Source of the DNA: Nocardia vaccinii NBRC 15922
Lineage (GTDB): Bacteria; Actinomycetota; Actinomycetes; Mycobacteriales; Mycobacteriaceae
Assembly (NCBI RefSeq): GCF_001613305.1
Contig: NZ_BDCC01000035.1
Span: 62,001-126,000, forward strand
Length of the DNA: 64,000 nt
Direction: 5' to 3'
Below the pieces are notes generated by a model, which was given only the letters and a program-made list of their open reading frames with translations, did not search any database and was not told the DNA's origin. Below are positions 52,145 to 61,880 of the stretch, in pieces. The position numbers were made by a program, and so were the translations under genes. How positions within the stretch are numbered: the first letter of the stretch is position 1; each line of letters opens with the position of its first letter.

Positions 52145-53590
52145 CTACCGATCGTGGTCGAGGGTATCGGCGGCGTTCCCGGAGCGGCGGCGCAGCGGAA
52201 TCGCCAGTGCGACTCCGATTCCCAGCACGGCCAGACAGGCGATCGAGCCGATCGTGGCGTACTTGCGCGGGCGCGTGTCCGCGGGCGGGGGCGAATAGGG
52301 CGCAGGAATGGCTCGCGGGACATCCGCGCCCGCGGACACCGGGCGATCCGGCAGCACAGCGGTCAGCGCGGCGACGGGATCGATCATGCCGTAGCCGACC
52401 GAATCGTCCCGGGTCGCACCCGGATGGTGCGCGGTCTGCTCGATCCGGTCGATGACCTGCCCGGCGGTGAGGGCCGGGAAATGCGAACGCACCAGTGCCG
52501 CAAGGCCGGCGACGTAGGGCGCGGCGAAACTGGTGCCCTCGATGGGCCGGATGCCGTCGTTGCCCTGCACGGCGTTGACCAGGCCGGTACCGCCGGGTTT
52601 GCTGTCCAGCGAGACGATCTCGCGGCCGACCGCCGCGACGCCGATCCACGGGCCCCGCAGCGTCAGTTCCGAAGGGGACCCGCTGGGATCCACCGAGCCG
52701 ACCGAGAGCACATATTTATCGAACCACGCCGGACTCGGAATCGTCTGCACTCCATCCCAACCCGAGCCGGAGTTCTGCGTCTTACACGGCCCGTCGGACT
52801 GCATGTTCCCGGCCGCGGCGACCACGACCACATTGTGGTTGTAGGCGTATTGCACTGCCGCGCCGAGTGATCCGTCCGCGGTGTCGTATCCCGCTCCCGT
52901 GCAGGCCACCTCCGAGATGTTGATCACCGTGGCGCCCATGTCCGTCGCCCGCACCACCGCCGCGGACAGCGTGAGCACATTGCCGTAGCCGGAGTCGGAG
53001 ATCGCACCCGGCGCCTGCCCGCTGGACCGGTTGTTCTTGGCCGAGAACGCCAGACTCAGCTGCCGGATGCTCAGAATCTGCGCCTGCGGTGCGACACCGG
53101 AGAATCCGTCGTCCGCACTGGGCTGTCCGGCGATGATGCCCGCGACGATTGTTCCGTGACCGTCGCAGTCGGAGGTGCCGTCGGAGTTGGCGACGTAATC
53201 GCCGCCCGGCTGGAGATTCGGCAGCCGTGGATGCCGGTTCACCCCGGTATCGATCACCGCGACCTTCTGCCCGGCGCCCTCGGAGAACCGCCATGCCGCA
53301 GGCAGATTCAGCACCCGCTGTGCGATCGGCGCGTCCGCCGGCGGGGTGCCGCTGAGCATCGGAGTCGCGCAGACCTCGCGCTGCTCGGTCGGCTCGAGCG
53401 GTGCGGGATGTCCGCTCAGCGCCTGGGCCGCGCCCAGTGCCCCGGGATCGACCCTCGGCGGCTGGACCGCGTTCGCGGGGCCCGGGACGGCGAACACCGC
53501 GGCCCCGAGAACCGTTACCGCGCACAGCATCCGAAGCACGGAACGACTCCGGCCGAAACCTTCCCCGCCCAACGGGCCGACACCGGTCAT
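52145..53590 (-). CDS. mycP: Mycosin MycP of the PE/PPE-type ESX locus
   Basis: A 481-residue subtilisin-like mycosin: signal peptide (about residues 1-40), Asp in VAVIDTGVN, His in DCDGHGTIVAG, Ser in EGTSFAAPYVAG, oxyanion Asn in VAAAGNMQS, and a C-terminal membrane helix (about 445-465) with a basic end. It has a loop (about residues 175-200, LAFSAKNNRSSGQ) different in sequence from that of the ESX-4-type mycosin. ATG 53590 overlaps the TGA of eccD as ATGA, showing translational coupling. Confidence 0.95.
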   Translation of the reverse strand: MTGVGPLGGEGFGRSRSVLRMLCAVTVLGAAVFAVPGPANAVQPPRVDPGALGAAQALSGHPAPLEPTEQREVCATPMLSGTPPADAPIAQRVLNLPAAWRFSEGAGQKVAVIDTGVNRHPRLPNLQPGGDYVANSDGTSDCDGHGTIVAGIIAGQPSADDGFSGVAPQAQILSIRQLSLAFSAKNNRSSGQAPGAISDSGYGNVLTLSAAVVRATDMGATVINISEVACTGAGYDTADGSLGAAVQYAYNHNVVVVAAAGNMQSDGPCKTQNSGSGWDGVQTIPSPAWFDKYVLSVGSVDPSGSPSELTLRGPWIGVAAVGREIVSLDSKPGGTGLVNAVQGNDGIRPIEGTSFAAPYVAGLAALVRSHFPALTAGQVIDRIEQTAHHPGATRDDSVGYGMIDPVAALTAVLPDRPVSAGADVPRAIPAPYSPPPADTRPRKYATIGSIACLAVLGIGVALAIPLRRRSGNAADTLDHDR

Positions 53591-55062
53591 ATGTCGCGGG
53601 CCATCGAATACACGTCCATGATCCACAGCACGAGCGGGATCACCAGCACGATCAGCAGATATTCGAACAGCTCGTTCATCCTGCGCATGACCGGGGTGAT
53701 CTCGATGTGCGGGCCGATGACGCCGAAGACGACCACCGCCGCGGCGAACACCAGCAGCAGTCCCACGGAGATCAGCACCGCTCGCGAATCCCCCAGTGCC
53801 ACACCCGCCGCCGTCGCGACGAAGATCACCGCACCGCCGATGATCAACGCACCGGCCTGGGTCAGATCGGCGAAGGAGCGTCCGCGCAGGGCCAGGATGA
53901 TCGAGGTCACCACCGCCAGCCCGATGCCCGGCCAGTGCACGCCGCCGAGCGGATCGGCCGCGCCGACCGTGCCGACGACCGCGGCCAGCGTGCAGCCCGC
54001 CATGATGCCGGTCTGATATGCGTTGGCGGCCTTGGCACGTCGGCCCAGACCCATCGCCGACGGCAGTGCCGTGGCGCCGATCGCGCCGATACCCTCGATG
54101 GTCGGGCGCGGTTCGTGGTCGGCCGGATCGATCGCGGCGCCGGCCGTGGGTACGTGCGGCACGGGCAGCCGGGCCAGCACCGCGGACAGCCGCGGCACCA
54201 CGGAGATCACGATCAGCGCGCCCACCAGCATTCCCGCGCCGATACCGGGCAGTGCGACATCGCCGAACATCCGTACCGCCGAGGCGATTCCGCCGAACAG
54301 CGCGACGGTGATCGCCATGGGGAACAGCGTCGCGCCGATACCGGTCGCGCGATAGCCCACCGCGGCGGCCACCAGGGCCACCGAAAAGCCCAGCAGCAGA
54401 TGCGGACTGCCCAGACTGCCCGGTACGAAGAAGGCGCCGCCGGAGAACAAGAGCACCAGCGATGCGAGCGAGAGCCAGGTGCCCGCGAGCGTATCGCTGT
54501 AGCGGCGCACCGCGATCGCGGCGGCGACCATGGCCGCCACCCCGACACCGGCCGCGACGAAACCCGCGACCAGAGCGTTGATGTGCGATCGGCCCACCGC
54601 CAGCAGCGCCATCGCCGCGACCGTGGACACCACGGCGGCGACCAGGCCCGTCCAGCGGGCCGACTGCGGCGACCAGCCGCGGAAGGTGTCCGCGGTCAGA
54701 CGCGATACCGCATCGATGACGTCGTCGAACAGCGCCGGAGTCTCCTTGGCGCCCACCGCACGCAACACGAGCAGATCGCCGTCGTGCACCTCGGCCTCGA
54801 CCAGGGTCCGGCTCGGCGGGATCGGATCGCGGCCGAGCCGGGCCAGCGTCCAGTGTTGGGTCTGCAGCGGGCCGGCGTCGTCCTCGCCGTCCGTGACGCT
54901 CGGATTGCGCGATTCGATCAGCGAGACCAGGTCACCGATGAACGAGGCGACCGGAATCGCCGTGGGCAGACCCACATCGAGCTGGGTGTTTCCTCCGATT
55001 ACCGAGACTCGGCAGAGCTCGGGCTCCGCGGCGGTCCGCCCGCCGGGCGATGGTGTCGTCAT
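53587..55062 (-). CDS. eccD: EccD of the PE/PPE-type ESX locus
   Basis: A 491-residue EccD: ubiquitin-like domain (about residues 15-110, CRVSVIGGNTQLDVGLPTAI) and eleven membrane helices. It precedes mycP with a 4-base ATGA overlap and faces eccA across 216 bases. It forms the membrane vestibule of the ESX complex. Only distantly similar to the EccD of the first locus, as expected for separate ESX types. Confidence 0.94.
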   Translation of the reverse strand: MTTPSPGGRTAAEPELCRVSVIGGNTQLDVGLPTAIPVASFIGDLVSLIESRNPSVTDGEDDAGPLQTQHWTLARLGRDPIPPSRTLVEAEVHDGDLLVLRAVGAKETPALFDDVIDAVSRLTADTFRGWSPQSARWTGLVAAVVSTVAAMALLAVGRSHINALVAGFVAAGVGVAAMVAAAIAVRRYSDTLAGTWLSLASLVLLFSGGAFFVPGSLGSPHLLLGFSVALVAAAVGYRATGIGATLFPMAITVALFGGIASAVRMFGDVALPGIGAGMLVGALIVISVVPRLSAVLARLPVPHVPTAGAAIDPADHEPRPTIEGIGAIGATALPSAMGLGRRAKAANAYQTGIMAGCTLAAVVGTVGAADPLGGVHWPGIGLAVVTSIILALRGRSFADLTQAGALIIGGAVIFVATAAGVALGDSRAVLISVGLLLVFAAAVVVFGVIGPHIEITPVMRRMNELFEYLLIVLVIPLVLWIMDVYSMARDI

Positions 55063-55158
55063 GAGGCCGCCGATCCTGGACGTACGGTAACCAACGGTGT
55101 TTCACACGACGATCTGTCAGCTGGCCGAACCACTTTCACCCCGTCAATTGCGTTCGCG

Positions 55159-55188
55159 TTGCGACCTCTACGCAGCGAACCCTAATGT
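55159..55188 (+). promoter_or_regulatory. Possible eccA promoter
   Basis: TTGCGA (55159-55164) and TAATGT (55183-55188) are separated by 18 bases, about 90 bases before the eccA start. It is a plausible housekeeping-type promoter in the eccD/eccA gap; not verified. Confidence 0.35.
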
Positions 55189-55278
55189 ATCGGACAGGTG
55201 AGTAGCGCGCGATCGGTAGGCTGGTCAGGAGAGATACGGAATGGGCCTTCACAAAAGAAAATTCGGGGTTCGAGTGTT

Positions 55279-57102
55279 ATGACCAGCAACCGCCAAGCTC
55301 AACGCGCCTTCGACGCCGGCGTTCTGTCGCTGGGTCTGACCATCGACGGCCAAGAGGCCACGCGCGACCTGGAGTACGCCAAGTTGGCGTTCCAACGGGC
55401 CACCGAGTGGGATCCCACGATGTGCGATGCCTGGTTGGGCCTGGCCGCTGCCGGTGAGACGACCCCCGAGGTGCTCACCCAACTCCAGAAGACCAGCGGC
55501 TCAACGCTCTACCGTGAGCAGCGCCGATTGGGTCTGCGACCGCGCGAGCTGTCCGGCCGGTTCGTCACCGGCCTGTACATCGATTATCCGCTCGCGAACT
55601 ACACCGAGATCTGGGTCGCCCAGGCCGCCCAGCTCATCGCCGCCAAACAATACGACGAGGCCGAACAGGTACTCGACGAACTCGCCGAATTCCGTCGCGG
55701 ACAGCAGCCTGCCCCGGAAACCGAGCCGGACAACCGCATCTCGGCCTACGTGCGCGGCGTTCTGCACTACAACACCCAGCGCTGGCCCGATGTGATGACC
55801 GTGCTGGCCGGTTCGGCCGAGTGGGACGATCCGTTCATGGCGGCGGGCGCGCACGTCATGGTCGGTTCGGCCTGCGCTCAGCTGGGCCTGTTCGGTGAGG
55901 CGATCCGCCGCATGGAAATGGCCGAGCACGGCCCGATTCCGGCCGCGCGCACCACCGCCATGTTCTGTCGCGGCCTGTGCCTGCGCGAGAACGGCGCCGA
56001 GGAAGAGGCGCAGAAGCTCTTCGAGAAGGTGTACTCGCAGGCGCCCGACTTCGCCGCGAACACCGAGGCCATGCGGGATCGCACCTACCGGATCACCATC
56101 ACCTCCAAGGAGACCATCGCCGCCCGGACCGACCGCTGGGATCCCGAATCGGCCCCCTCGATGCAGGAGCAGCAGGAGGCCGAATTCCAGGATCGCGCCA
56201 AGAAGATCCTGGACGAGGCGCGTAAGGAACTCGATCGCCAGATCGGTCTGGTATCGGTGAAAACCCAGGTCGCCCGGCTGCAGTCCAGTGCGCAGCTGGC
56301 CAAGATCCGTGCCGAGAAGGGCCTTTCGGCGAAATCGCGCGGCAATCACCTGGCGTTCACCGGTCCGCCGGGTACCGGTAAAACCACGATCGCTCGCGTG
56401 GTCGCCAAGATCTATTGCGGTCTCGGAATTCTGAAAACCGACAAGGTCGTCGAAGCGAAGCGAATGGATCTCGTCGGTGAACATTTGGGTAGCACCGCGA
56501 TAAAAACCGATAAATTGATCGACAGCGCAATGGACGGTGTGCTTTTCATCGACGAGGCGTACACCCTGATTCAGACCGGCCTGTCCGGCGGTGACGCCTT
56601 CGGTCGTGAGGCCGTGGACACGCTGCTGGCTCGCATGGAGAACGATCGCGATCGACTCGTGGTGATCATCGCCGGATACGACGGTGAGATCAACCGACTG
56701 CTGGCCGCCAATGACGGTCTGGCCTCACGTTTCTCCAAGCGCCTGCAGTTCCCGTCCTACACCGCCGAGGAATTGGGGGAGATCGGCCAGGTCATCGCCA
56801 AGTCCCGGGACTCGGAACTGGCCGAGGGCGCGATCCAGCAACTGGTCGCGGCCTGCCAGCGGCTGTACGAGATGGAGAGCACCGACCAGAGCGGCCAGCC
56901 GCGGCGCGGGGTCGACCTCGCCGGTAACGGTCGTTTCATCCGTAACGTCATCGAGTCCGCCGAGGAGGAGCGCGAATTCCGTCTCGCCAACGATGATTCG
57001 CTGGATCTGGCCGAGGTGGACGAATCGGTGCTGATGCGTATCGAGGCGCCGGACATGCAGGCCGCCCTCGCGACCATTCTCGCCTCGCTCGGCCTGGGCT
57101 GA
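55279..57102 (+). CDS. eccA: EccA, CbxX-type AAA+ ATPase of the PE/PPE-type ESX locus
   Basis: A 607-residue EccA: an N-terminal TPR-like domain (about residues 1-270) and a C-terminal AAA+ domain with Walker A GPPGTGKT (near residue 362), Walker B VLFIDEAY and the arginine-finger region SRFSKRL. EccA is cytosolic and works with EspG on PE/PPE substrates, recycling the chaperone. The ESX-4-type locus has no such gene, in keeping with its lack of PE/PPE. The start ATG 55279 has only a weak ribosome binding site. A strong terminator follows. Confidence 0.96.
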   Translation: MTSNRQAQRAFDAGVLSLGLTIDGQEATRDLEYAKLAFQRATEWDPTMCDAWLGLAAAGETTPEVLTQLQKTSGSTLYREQRRLGLRPRELSGRFVTGLYIDYPLANYTEIWVAQAAQLIAAKQYDEAEQVLDELAEFRRGQQPAPETEPDNRISAYVRGVLHYNTQRWPDVMTVLAGSAEWDDPFMAAGAHVMVGSACAQLGLFGEAIRRMEMAEHGPIPAARTTAMFCRGLCLRENGAEEEAQKLFEKVYSQAPDFAANTEAMRDRTYRITITSKETIAARTDRWDPESAPSMQEQQEAEFQDRAKKILDEARKELDRQIGLVSVKTQVARLQSSAQLAKIRAEKGLSAKSRGNHLAFTGPPGTGKTTIARVVAKIYCGLGILKTDKVVEAKRMDLVGEHLGSTAIKTDKLIDSAMDGVLFIDEAYTLIQTGLSGGDAFGREAVDTLLARMENDRDRLVVIIAGYDGEINRLLAANDGLASRFSKRLQFPSYTAEELGEIGQVIAKSRDSELAEGAIQQLVAACQRLYEMESTDQSGQPRRGVDLAGNGRFIRNVIESAEEEREFRLANDDSLDLAEVDESVLMRIEAPDMQAALATILASLGLG

Positions 57103-57108
57103 GTATCA

Positions 57109-57166
57109 CTGCGGCTCTGCGGCTTTCGAAGGGATTCGAAAGCCGCAGAGCCGCAGGCATTTTTCG
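57109..57166 (+). terminator. Strong terminator after eccA
   Basis: A perfect 22-base inverted repeat (57109-57130 / 57135-57156) with a 4-base GGGA loop is followed by GCATTTTTC. It begins 7 bases after the eccA stop and is a textbook intrinsic terminator; it also faces the end of the convergent eccB gene. Confidence 0.92.
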
Positions 57167-57192
57167 GGAGGGGTGGATCGGATTTCGGCAGC

Positions 57193-58737
57193 TCAGTTGG
57201 ATGCCGTTGTGGTCTTCGACGAATCGTCCGAACTGGATGCACTGGGCGGCACGCTGTCGTAACTCTTCAGCGCCGATGTCCGCGAGAGCGTCGGCCCCGG
57301 GACCAGCTGGCCCACGATCGCCCACGGCGCCAGATGCGGCGTCTTGCCCAAGCCCAGAATCTGCGCGGTGGCCAGATCCGGTACGGCGTAGCGGACTCCG
57401 TCGTCGGCGATGTAGAACAGGCTGTCGCGGCGCAGACTGCCGGAATCCATCCCGGTGGTCTGCACGAACTCACCCGACATCGGCGGGACGAACACCTCGT
57501 CGACGTGGTCGCCGGTGCCGGACGCTGTGGCCAGCTTGACCGGATGCTCCGAATCAGTCAGCGGCAGTTCGGTTCCCAGCACCATGGAGACATCCGCCTT
57601 GTCCGCCGGATTACTCGACTCGACCTGTTCGGTCGCCATGCCCGAATTCTTGTTCCAGTGCACGCATGTCACCGGATCGTCTTCGGCGGAAACGATTTTC
57701 GGCACCTGCGTGGGAAACTGGTCCAGATGCAACGTGGTCACCACCGAAACGCCGTCGAGCGCGTCCGGCGGCACCGTCTTGATCTCGCTCATCCCCTGTG
57801 AGTCGGCATTGCGGATCAGCTGCGCGACGAACGGGCCGATGTGCTGCACGCCGTTCGACAGCACCACATACAGATCCGGAGCTCCGCCGCCGTCCAGCGG
57901 CGCGACCGAGATCACCCCGCCCACAGGCACATTCGACAATTTGCCCGGCCCCGGATGACCGGCCTGCGGGATCGTCGGCGGAGTCAGCGCCGGCATCGGG
58001 ACCGCGACGTCGAGCAGGCCGGTGCCGGTCTCCCGCGCCGGATGCGCGCCCAGATTCAGAGTGCGGGCGACGACCGTATTACCGGGATCGATCTCCGCGC
58101 GCTTACCGTCGTAGAGCAGATAGGTCTTGTCCTCGTGGCGCACCAGCACCGCCTCGTCCGGACTCGCGGTCCGCGCGCGAGAGCCCAGCTCGGGCCGCCC
58201 GGCCACGACGGTCGTGGTGACCGCGGAAGAACTCGTCGCGCTGCCGCTCGCCGAGAGAGCGACCGATTCGCACATCGACCAGTCCGAATAGTTGCCCTGC
58301 GAGCTCCCCGGCAACGCGTTCGGAGCGCCCGGAATCCCCAGCAGCGGACCGCGCGGATAGGAGGACAGCTTGGAATCCTTGACCGAGGTGGGTGTTTCAG
58401 CGGTGCCGCTGATCAATCGGGCCGAGGCGAGATTCATGACGGGATGCAGGGTCTGATTCCCGGATTGGTCCTTCACCAGTACGAACAGTGCGGCGCTGTC
58501 CTTGCCGACGATGATCGACGCCTTGCCGACCGAACCCTGCGGATGCAGCAGCGCAAGGATCATGCAACCGGCCACGGCCAGCACGCCGAGAATGCCGCCG
58601 ATGATCAGCGACCGGGACTGTGAGCGCATGGGATCGTGCAACATTCGCACATCCCGCCGGACCATCGCGTGGTCGAGACGACGCAGCAGGAAGCGGTAGC
58701 CATTGACCTGTGCCCGAGTCGTCAGCTGTGCCGGCAC
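57193..58737 (-). CDS. eccB: EccB of the PE/PPE-type ESX locus
   Basis: A 514-residue EccB: LTTRAQVNGYRFLLRRLDHA at the N terminus, one membrane helix (about residues 46-66), and a periplasmic domain with repeats and two Cys. The C-terminal tail is Ser/Asp-rich. It is divergent from eccE across 231 bases and convergent on eccA. EccB helps to shape the periplasmic part of the ESX complex. Confidence 0.95.
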   Translation of the reverse strand: MPAQLTTRAQVNGYRFLLRRLDHAMVRRDVRMLHDPMRSQSRSLIIGGILGVLAVAGCMILALLHPQGSVGKASIIVGKDSAALFVLVKDQSGNQTLHPVMNLASARLISGTAETPTSVKDSKLSSYPRGPLLGIPGAPNALPGSSQGNYSDWSMCESVALSASGSATSSSAVTTTVVAGRPELGSRARTASPDEAVLVRHEDKTYLLYDGKRAEIDPGNTVVARTLNLGAHPARETGTGLLDVAVPMPALTPPTIPQAGHPGPGKLSNVPVGGVISVAPLDGGGAPDLYVVLSNGVQHIGPFVAQLIRNADSQGMSEIKTVPPDALDGVSVVTTLHLDQFPTQVPKIVSAEDDPVTCVHWNKNSGMATEQVESSNPADKADVSMVLGTELPLTDSEHPVKLATASGTGDHVDEVFVPPMSGEFVQTTGMDSGSLRRDSLFYIADDGVRYAVPDLATAQILGLGKTPHLAPWAIVGQLVPGPTLSRTSALKSYDSVPPSASSSDDSSKTTTASN

Positions 58738-58968
58738 TGGATCTCCCTCGAACGGTAGGGCATCGGTCGAACGCGCGGGTGTGGCCGCCCATTTCGGGAT
58801 CTCCCCGAAGGACTCCCCGCAAGGAAAAGACTAAGCGGTTGCGCGGGCGGGCCGCCACTCGCAGCCGAAACAGGTAACGTAATCCGCGAAACCGGCCATT
58901 CGGACCGTGCTTCCGGCCGTACCGGCCGGGCTCCATTGCGGCAGGCTCGTGAACAGATATGGGAAACG

Positions 58969-60786
58969 ATGGTCGAAGAAGCGATCGTGTACACCGGCCC
59001 CGAGGAGCGGGAATCCGGATCGCAGGAGGGACTGTCGTCGTCGCAGCACGGCGGCGTAGCGCGTACCGGCCGCCCGCCGGTCGCGCTGCATGATCAAGAC
59101 TTCTGGCTGTTCCGGGATTTCCCGCTGCGTCAGGTGGTTCCGGTGCTGTTGCTGGCCGCGCTCGGGGCCTGGATCGCCACCGCCTTTGCGCTGCGGCTGT
59201 ACGTGATCATCGCGATCGGCGTCGCCGTGGCGCTGATCGGGCTGGTGCCGCTGCGCCGCCGCCTGCCGCGCACACTCGCCGGAATCATCGGCGGCGCCAT
59301 CGCCTTTCGCTGGAACCGGTGGCGGCACGACCCGAGCGCCGAGCCACCGGAGGCGTTCGACGTCCCGTTGCCCGAGGGCGGCAGCTACGGCGTGCGCTGG
59401 GATGCCGATCGGCTGATCAGCATGCTGCGGATCGAACCGCCGCCGGACTCGATGACCTGGCTGCGGCCGGGTTCGCTCGGCTCGGTGCAGGAGCTGCCGC
59501 TCAGCGAAATCGCCAACTGCCTCGGGCAATTCGACATCACCCTGGATTCCATCGACGTCATCAGCACGGGTGCGCGCACCGCGGGCAACGGCGCGGTGGC
59601 CTGGCTCTACGACCGCATCCTCGGACCGCTGCCCGCGATCGCGCGGCGCACGGTGTGGCTGGTGCTCCGGTTCGACCCGCTGGCCAATGCGCAGGCGGTG
59701 GACAATCGCGGCGGCGGCGGCGCCGGGGCGCTGCGCGCGGCGATCATCGCCACCCGCCGGGTCGCAAACCGGCTCGCCGCTCGCGACATCACCGTCTCGG
59801 TGCTGACCGCCGGTGAGATCAACAGCGCGGTAAGGCAACTCACGCACGGCATCACGCCCGACCAGTTCACCGAATCGCCGAACACACTGGAGTACGAGGG
59901 GCTGCACCTGACCAGCTACGCGATCGGGCGCGATCTGATCGCCTCCCCCGGTTTCGCGGATCTGTGGGCGGCGCAGAGCCTTTCCACGACCATCACCGTC
60001 CGGCTGCGACCGCAGGCCGTGCGCGCCGGGCAGGACGAGATCCGGCCGGGCATCGCACTGCATGCGCTGGTTCGGTTCGACACCCTGAGCGAACCGGCCG
60101 ACCCGCCGGTGCCGGGCCTGCGACGACTGCCCGGACAGCAGCTGCGTGCCTTCCTGGACAGCCTGCCCATCGCGGTGGCACCCGGAGACGCCCCGGAGGA
60201 TTATCGCGGCCCCCTGGACGCGCTGAACGGGCTTTCGGTGCCTACCGCGGGCTGCGGGCAGCTGATCGGCGCGGATCTGACCGGACAGGGCATCGCGGTG
60301 CCGCTGATCGGTGAGGGCACAAGGCATCTGGAGGTCATCGGCATGCTCGACCTGGCCCAGCAGGTGGTGTTGCGGGCGATCGCGCTGGGCGCGCACACCG
60401 TGGTGCACACCGTGCGGCCGGATGCCTGGAACACCATGGTCGCGAGTGTGGCCGCACCGCACTCGCTTTCGCTCGCACCGCGTTCGGCGGGCGCGAGCCA
60501 CCATCCCCCGGCACCCCCGATGCAACCCGGAAGTTCTTATCCCACAACGACTGTCGTGGTCTTCGATGGGATCACCCCGACGGCGCTGCCAGGCGGGGCC
60601 ACCATTCTGCACGTGCGCGAGGAGGACGGTCCGGAGAGCCCGTTCGAAGCCGACGTCACACTGCTGCAGGATCCGGCGTCGCCGAATATGATCACTGTCC
60701 GCACCGCGACGGATTCGGCGACGGTGCACATGGTCACCACCCCGGACGAGATGCAATACATCGGGGAGTCGCTCGCCACGCGCTGA
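58969..60786 (+). CDS. eccE: EccE of the PE/PPE-type ESX locus
   Basis: A 605-residue EccE: a hydrophilic start of about 45 residues, two membrane helices (about residues 55-98) and a cytoplasmic domain (SYGVRWDADRLISMLRIE) similar to EccE of other ESX systems. ATG 58969 is preferred over an in-frame TTG at 58936. It converges on the esx genes; 360 bases and a hairpin separate them. Confidence 0.9.
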   Translation: MVEEAIVYTGPEERESGSQEGLSSSQHGGVARTGRPPVALHDQDFWLFRDFPLRQVVPVLLLAALGAWIATAFALRLYVIIAIGVAVALIGLVPLRRRLPRTLAGIIGGAIAFRWNRWRHDPSAEPPEAFDVPLPEGGSYGVRWDADRLISMLRIEPPPDSMTWLRPGSLGSVQELPLSEIANCLGQFDITLDSIDVISTGARTAGNGAVAWLYDRILGPLPAIARRTVWLVLRFDPLANAQAVDNRGGGGAGALRAAIIATRRVANRLAARDITVSVLTAGEINSAVRQLTHGITPDQFTESPNTLEYEGLHLTSYAIGRDLIASPGFADLWAAQSLSTTITVRLRPQAVRAGQDEIRPGIALHALVRFDTLSEPADPPVPGLRRLPGQQLRAFLDSLPIAVAPGDAPEDYRGPLDALNGLSVPTAGCGQLIGADLTGQGIAVPLIGEGTRHLEVIGMLDLAQQVVLRAIALGAHTVVHTVRPDAWNTMVASVAAPHSLSLAPRSAGASHHPPAPPMQPGSSYPTTTVVVFDGITPTALPGGATILHVREEDGPESPFEADVTLLQDPASPNMITVRTATDSATVHMVTTPDEMQYIGESLATR

Positions 60787-61146
60787 ATTCGGCTGCCCTA
60801 CGGGATTATCGGTGTACGACCGTTTCAAATTCCGTCGTATATATGAATTCTTCGCCACATATGTGAACGCATAATCCGCCGGTCGTTCAGGTCTCTACGC
60901 CACCAGCGGGAAACCGCGCCTCATCGGAGGTTTCGGTATTCGAAACGAACAGATGCCCGCACGGCCGGAAATCCGTTCGGGTTCAGTACCGAGCCGCGGC
61001 GCCACAATCGATCCCGCCGCCCGGTATCGCGATTACACTGCCGGACAACAGCAGAAAGGCCGCGCGAAGATATTTCGCACGGCCGCATGGTTCGGATTGT
61101 GAACGGCCGCTCGGAATTGATTCCGAGCGGCCGTTCACACCGCGAA
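60787..61146. other. Intergenic region between eccE and the esx genes
   Basis: This 360-base convergent gap holds the perfect hairpin at 61099-61138 and a second, imperfect one near 61058-61085 (GGCCGCGCGAA...TTCGCACGGCC). A short AT-richer stretch lies near 60830-60875. I see no coding frame. Confidence 0.5.
61099..61138. terminator. Terminator after the esx genes
   Basis: A perfect 19-base inverted repeat (61099-61117 / 61120-61138) with only a 2-base loop begins 8 bases beyond the stop of the last esx gene. It is the end of the minus-strand PE-PPE-espG-esx-esx transcript and could also stop eccE transcripts. Confidence 0.88.
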
Positions 61147-61443
61147 TCAGAAGACCTCGAAGCCCTGACCGACGGCGGAGTCGGCGGACAGCGCACGGTG
61201 CAGCGCCTCCTCCACCGAGTTGGACAGCTGGTCGAGCACGCCCAGGTGCTGGCTGAACTCGTCCGACCACTTCTTGTGCACCGAGTCGAAGCTGGCCGAA
61301 GCGTTGTCACCCTGCAGCGCGTTGTGGAACGCGGTGGCGTTCGTCTCGAGGTTCTGCCCCTCCGCCTTGAGCTGCGAACCGGAGTGGTTCAGGTCGTCGT
61401 ACAGCGTGTTCATGGTTGCGGGGTCGTAAAGGATATCGCTCAT
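61147..61443 (-). CDS. ESAT-6-like protein (EsxH-like), degenerate WxG
   Basis: A 98-residue WXG100-family protein. It opens MSDILYDPATMNTLYDDL, similar to EsxH (MSQIMYN...), and has the helix-turn-helix shape, but the turn reads LQGDNA where EsxH has WQGDT: the WxG Trp is Leu43. A Trp is found only later (KKWSDE). These small proteins are secreted as heterodimers with their neighbour. It is the last gene of the transcript, 73 bases after its partner. No C-terminal YxxxD/E is visible. Confidence 0.85.
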   Translation of the reverse strand: MSDILYDPATMNTLYDDLNHSGSQLKAEGQNLETNATAFHNALQGDNASASFDSVHKKWSDEFSQHLGVLDQLSNSVEEALHRALSADSAVGQGFEVF

Positions 61444-61516
61444 GGATGTCTCTCCTCATCGGGAAGTAATGGAGTGCGGCGGAATTGCCGCGGCGCCGGC
61501 CTGTGCCGGGATGCGA

Positions 61517-61795
61517 TCAAGCGTTGCCCTGGTCCATCGACAGCAGCTTGTTCTTGCCGTCGATGACGGCCTGGTGCAGCGCGGTGAGGTTGGACTTGAG
61601 GGTCTCCGCCTCCTCGTGCCACGCGGTGGCGGACTTCACGAACGAGGCGTTCGCGTCACCGTGCCAGCCGGCCTTGGCCGCATCGGCGGCATCTTCGATC
61701 TTCTGGATGTGGTTACGAATGTTAGTGATCGAGGTGTCCATGTCGTTGGCCACCTTCTCGATGGCGGCCTTATCAAGACCGACTGCGCCTGCCAT
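61517..61795 (-). CDS. WXG100-family protein (EsxB/EsxG-like)
   Basis: A 92-residue WXG100 protein with two helices around the WxG motif (AGWHGDANASF, residues 44-46). It is probably the heterodimer partner of the next gene, in the EsxB or EsxG position. EsxB-type partners usually carry the YxxxD/E export signal near the C terminus; here the tail is GKNKLLSMDQGNA, which has no Tyr. Start ATG 61795. Confidence 0.88.
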   Translation of the reverse strand: MAGAVGLDKAAIEKVANDMDTSITNIRNHIQKIEDAADAAKAGWHGDANASFVKSATAWHEEAETLKSNLTALHQAVIDGKNKLLSMDQGNA

Positions 61796-61880
61796 TTTCC
61801 CAACCTTTCATCACGGTTATTGCTGTGCGGAGGTCGTCCGACCTCATCAGAATAGAAGACTTCGGGACATATTTCAGAAC

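Noticed and set aside
52140..52649. 170-codon N-terminal extension of the second EccC
   Set aside because: It lies inside mycP in another frame, and ATG 52139 gives the normal EccC start.
53401..55185. 594-codon frame opposite eccD and mycP of the second ESX locus
   Set aside because: Antisense shadow of two membrane-protein genes; full of His, Arg and Asp and without family match.
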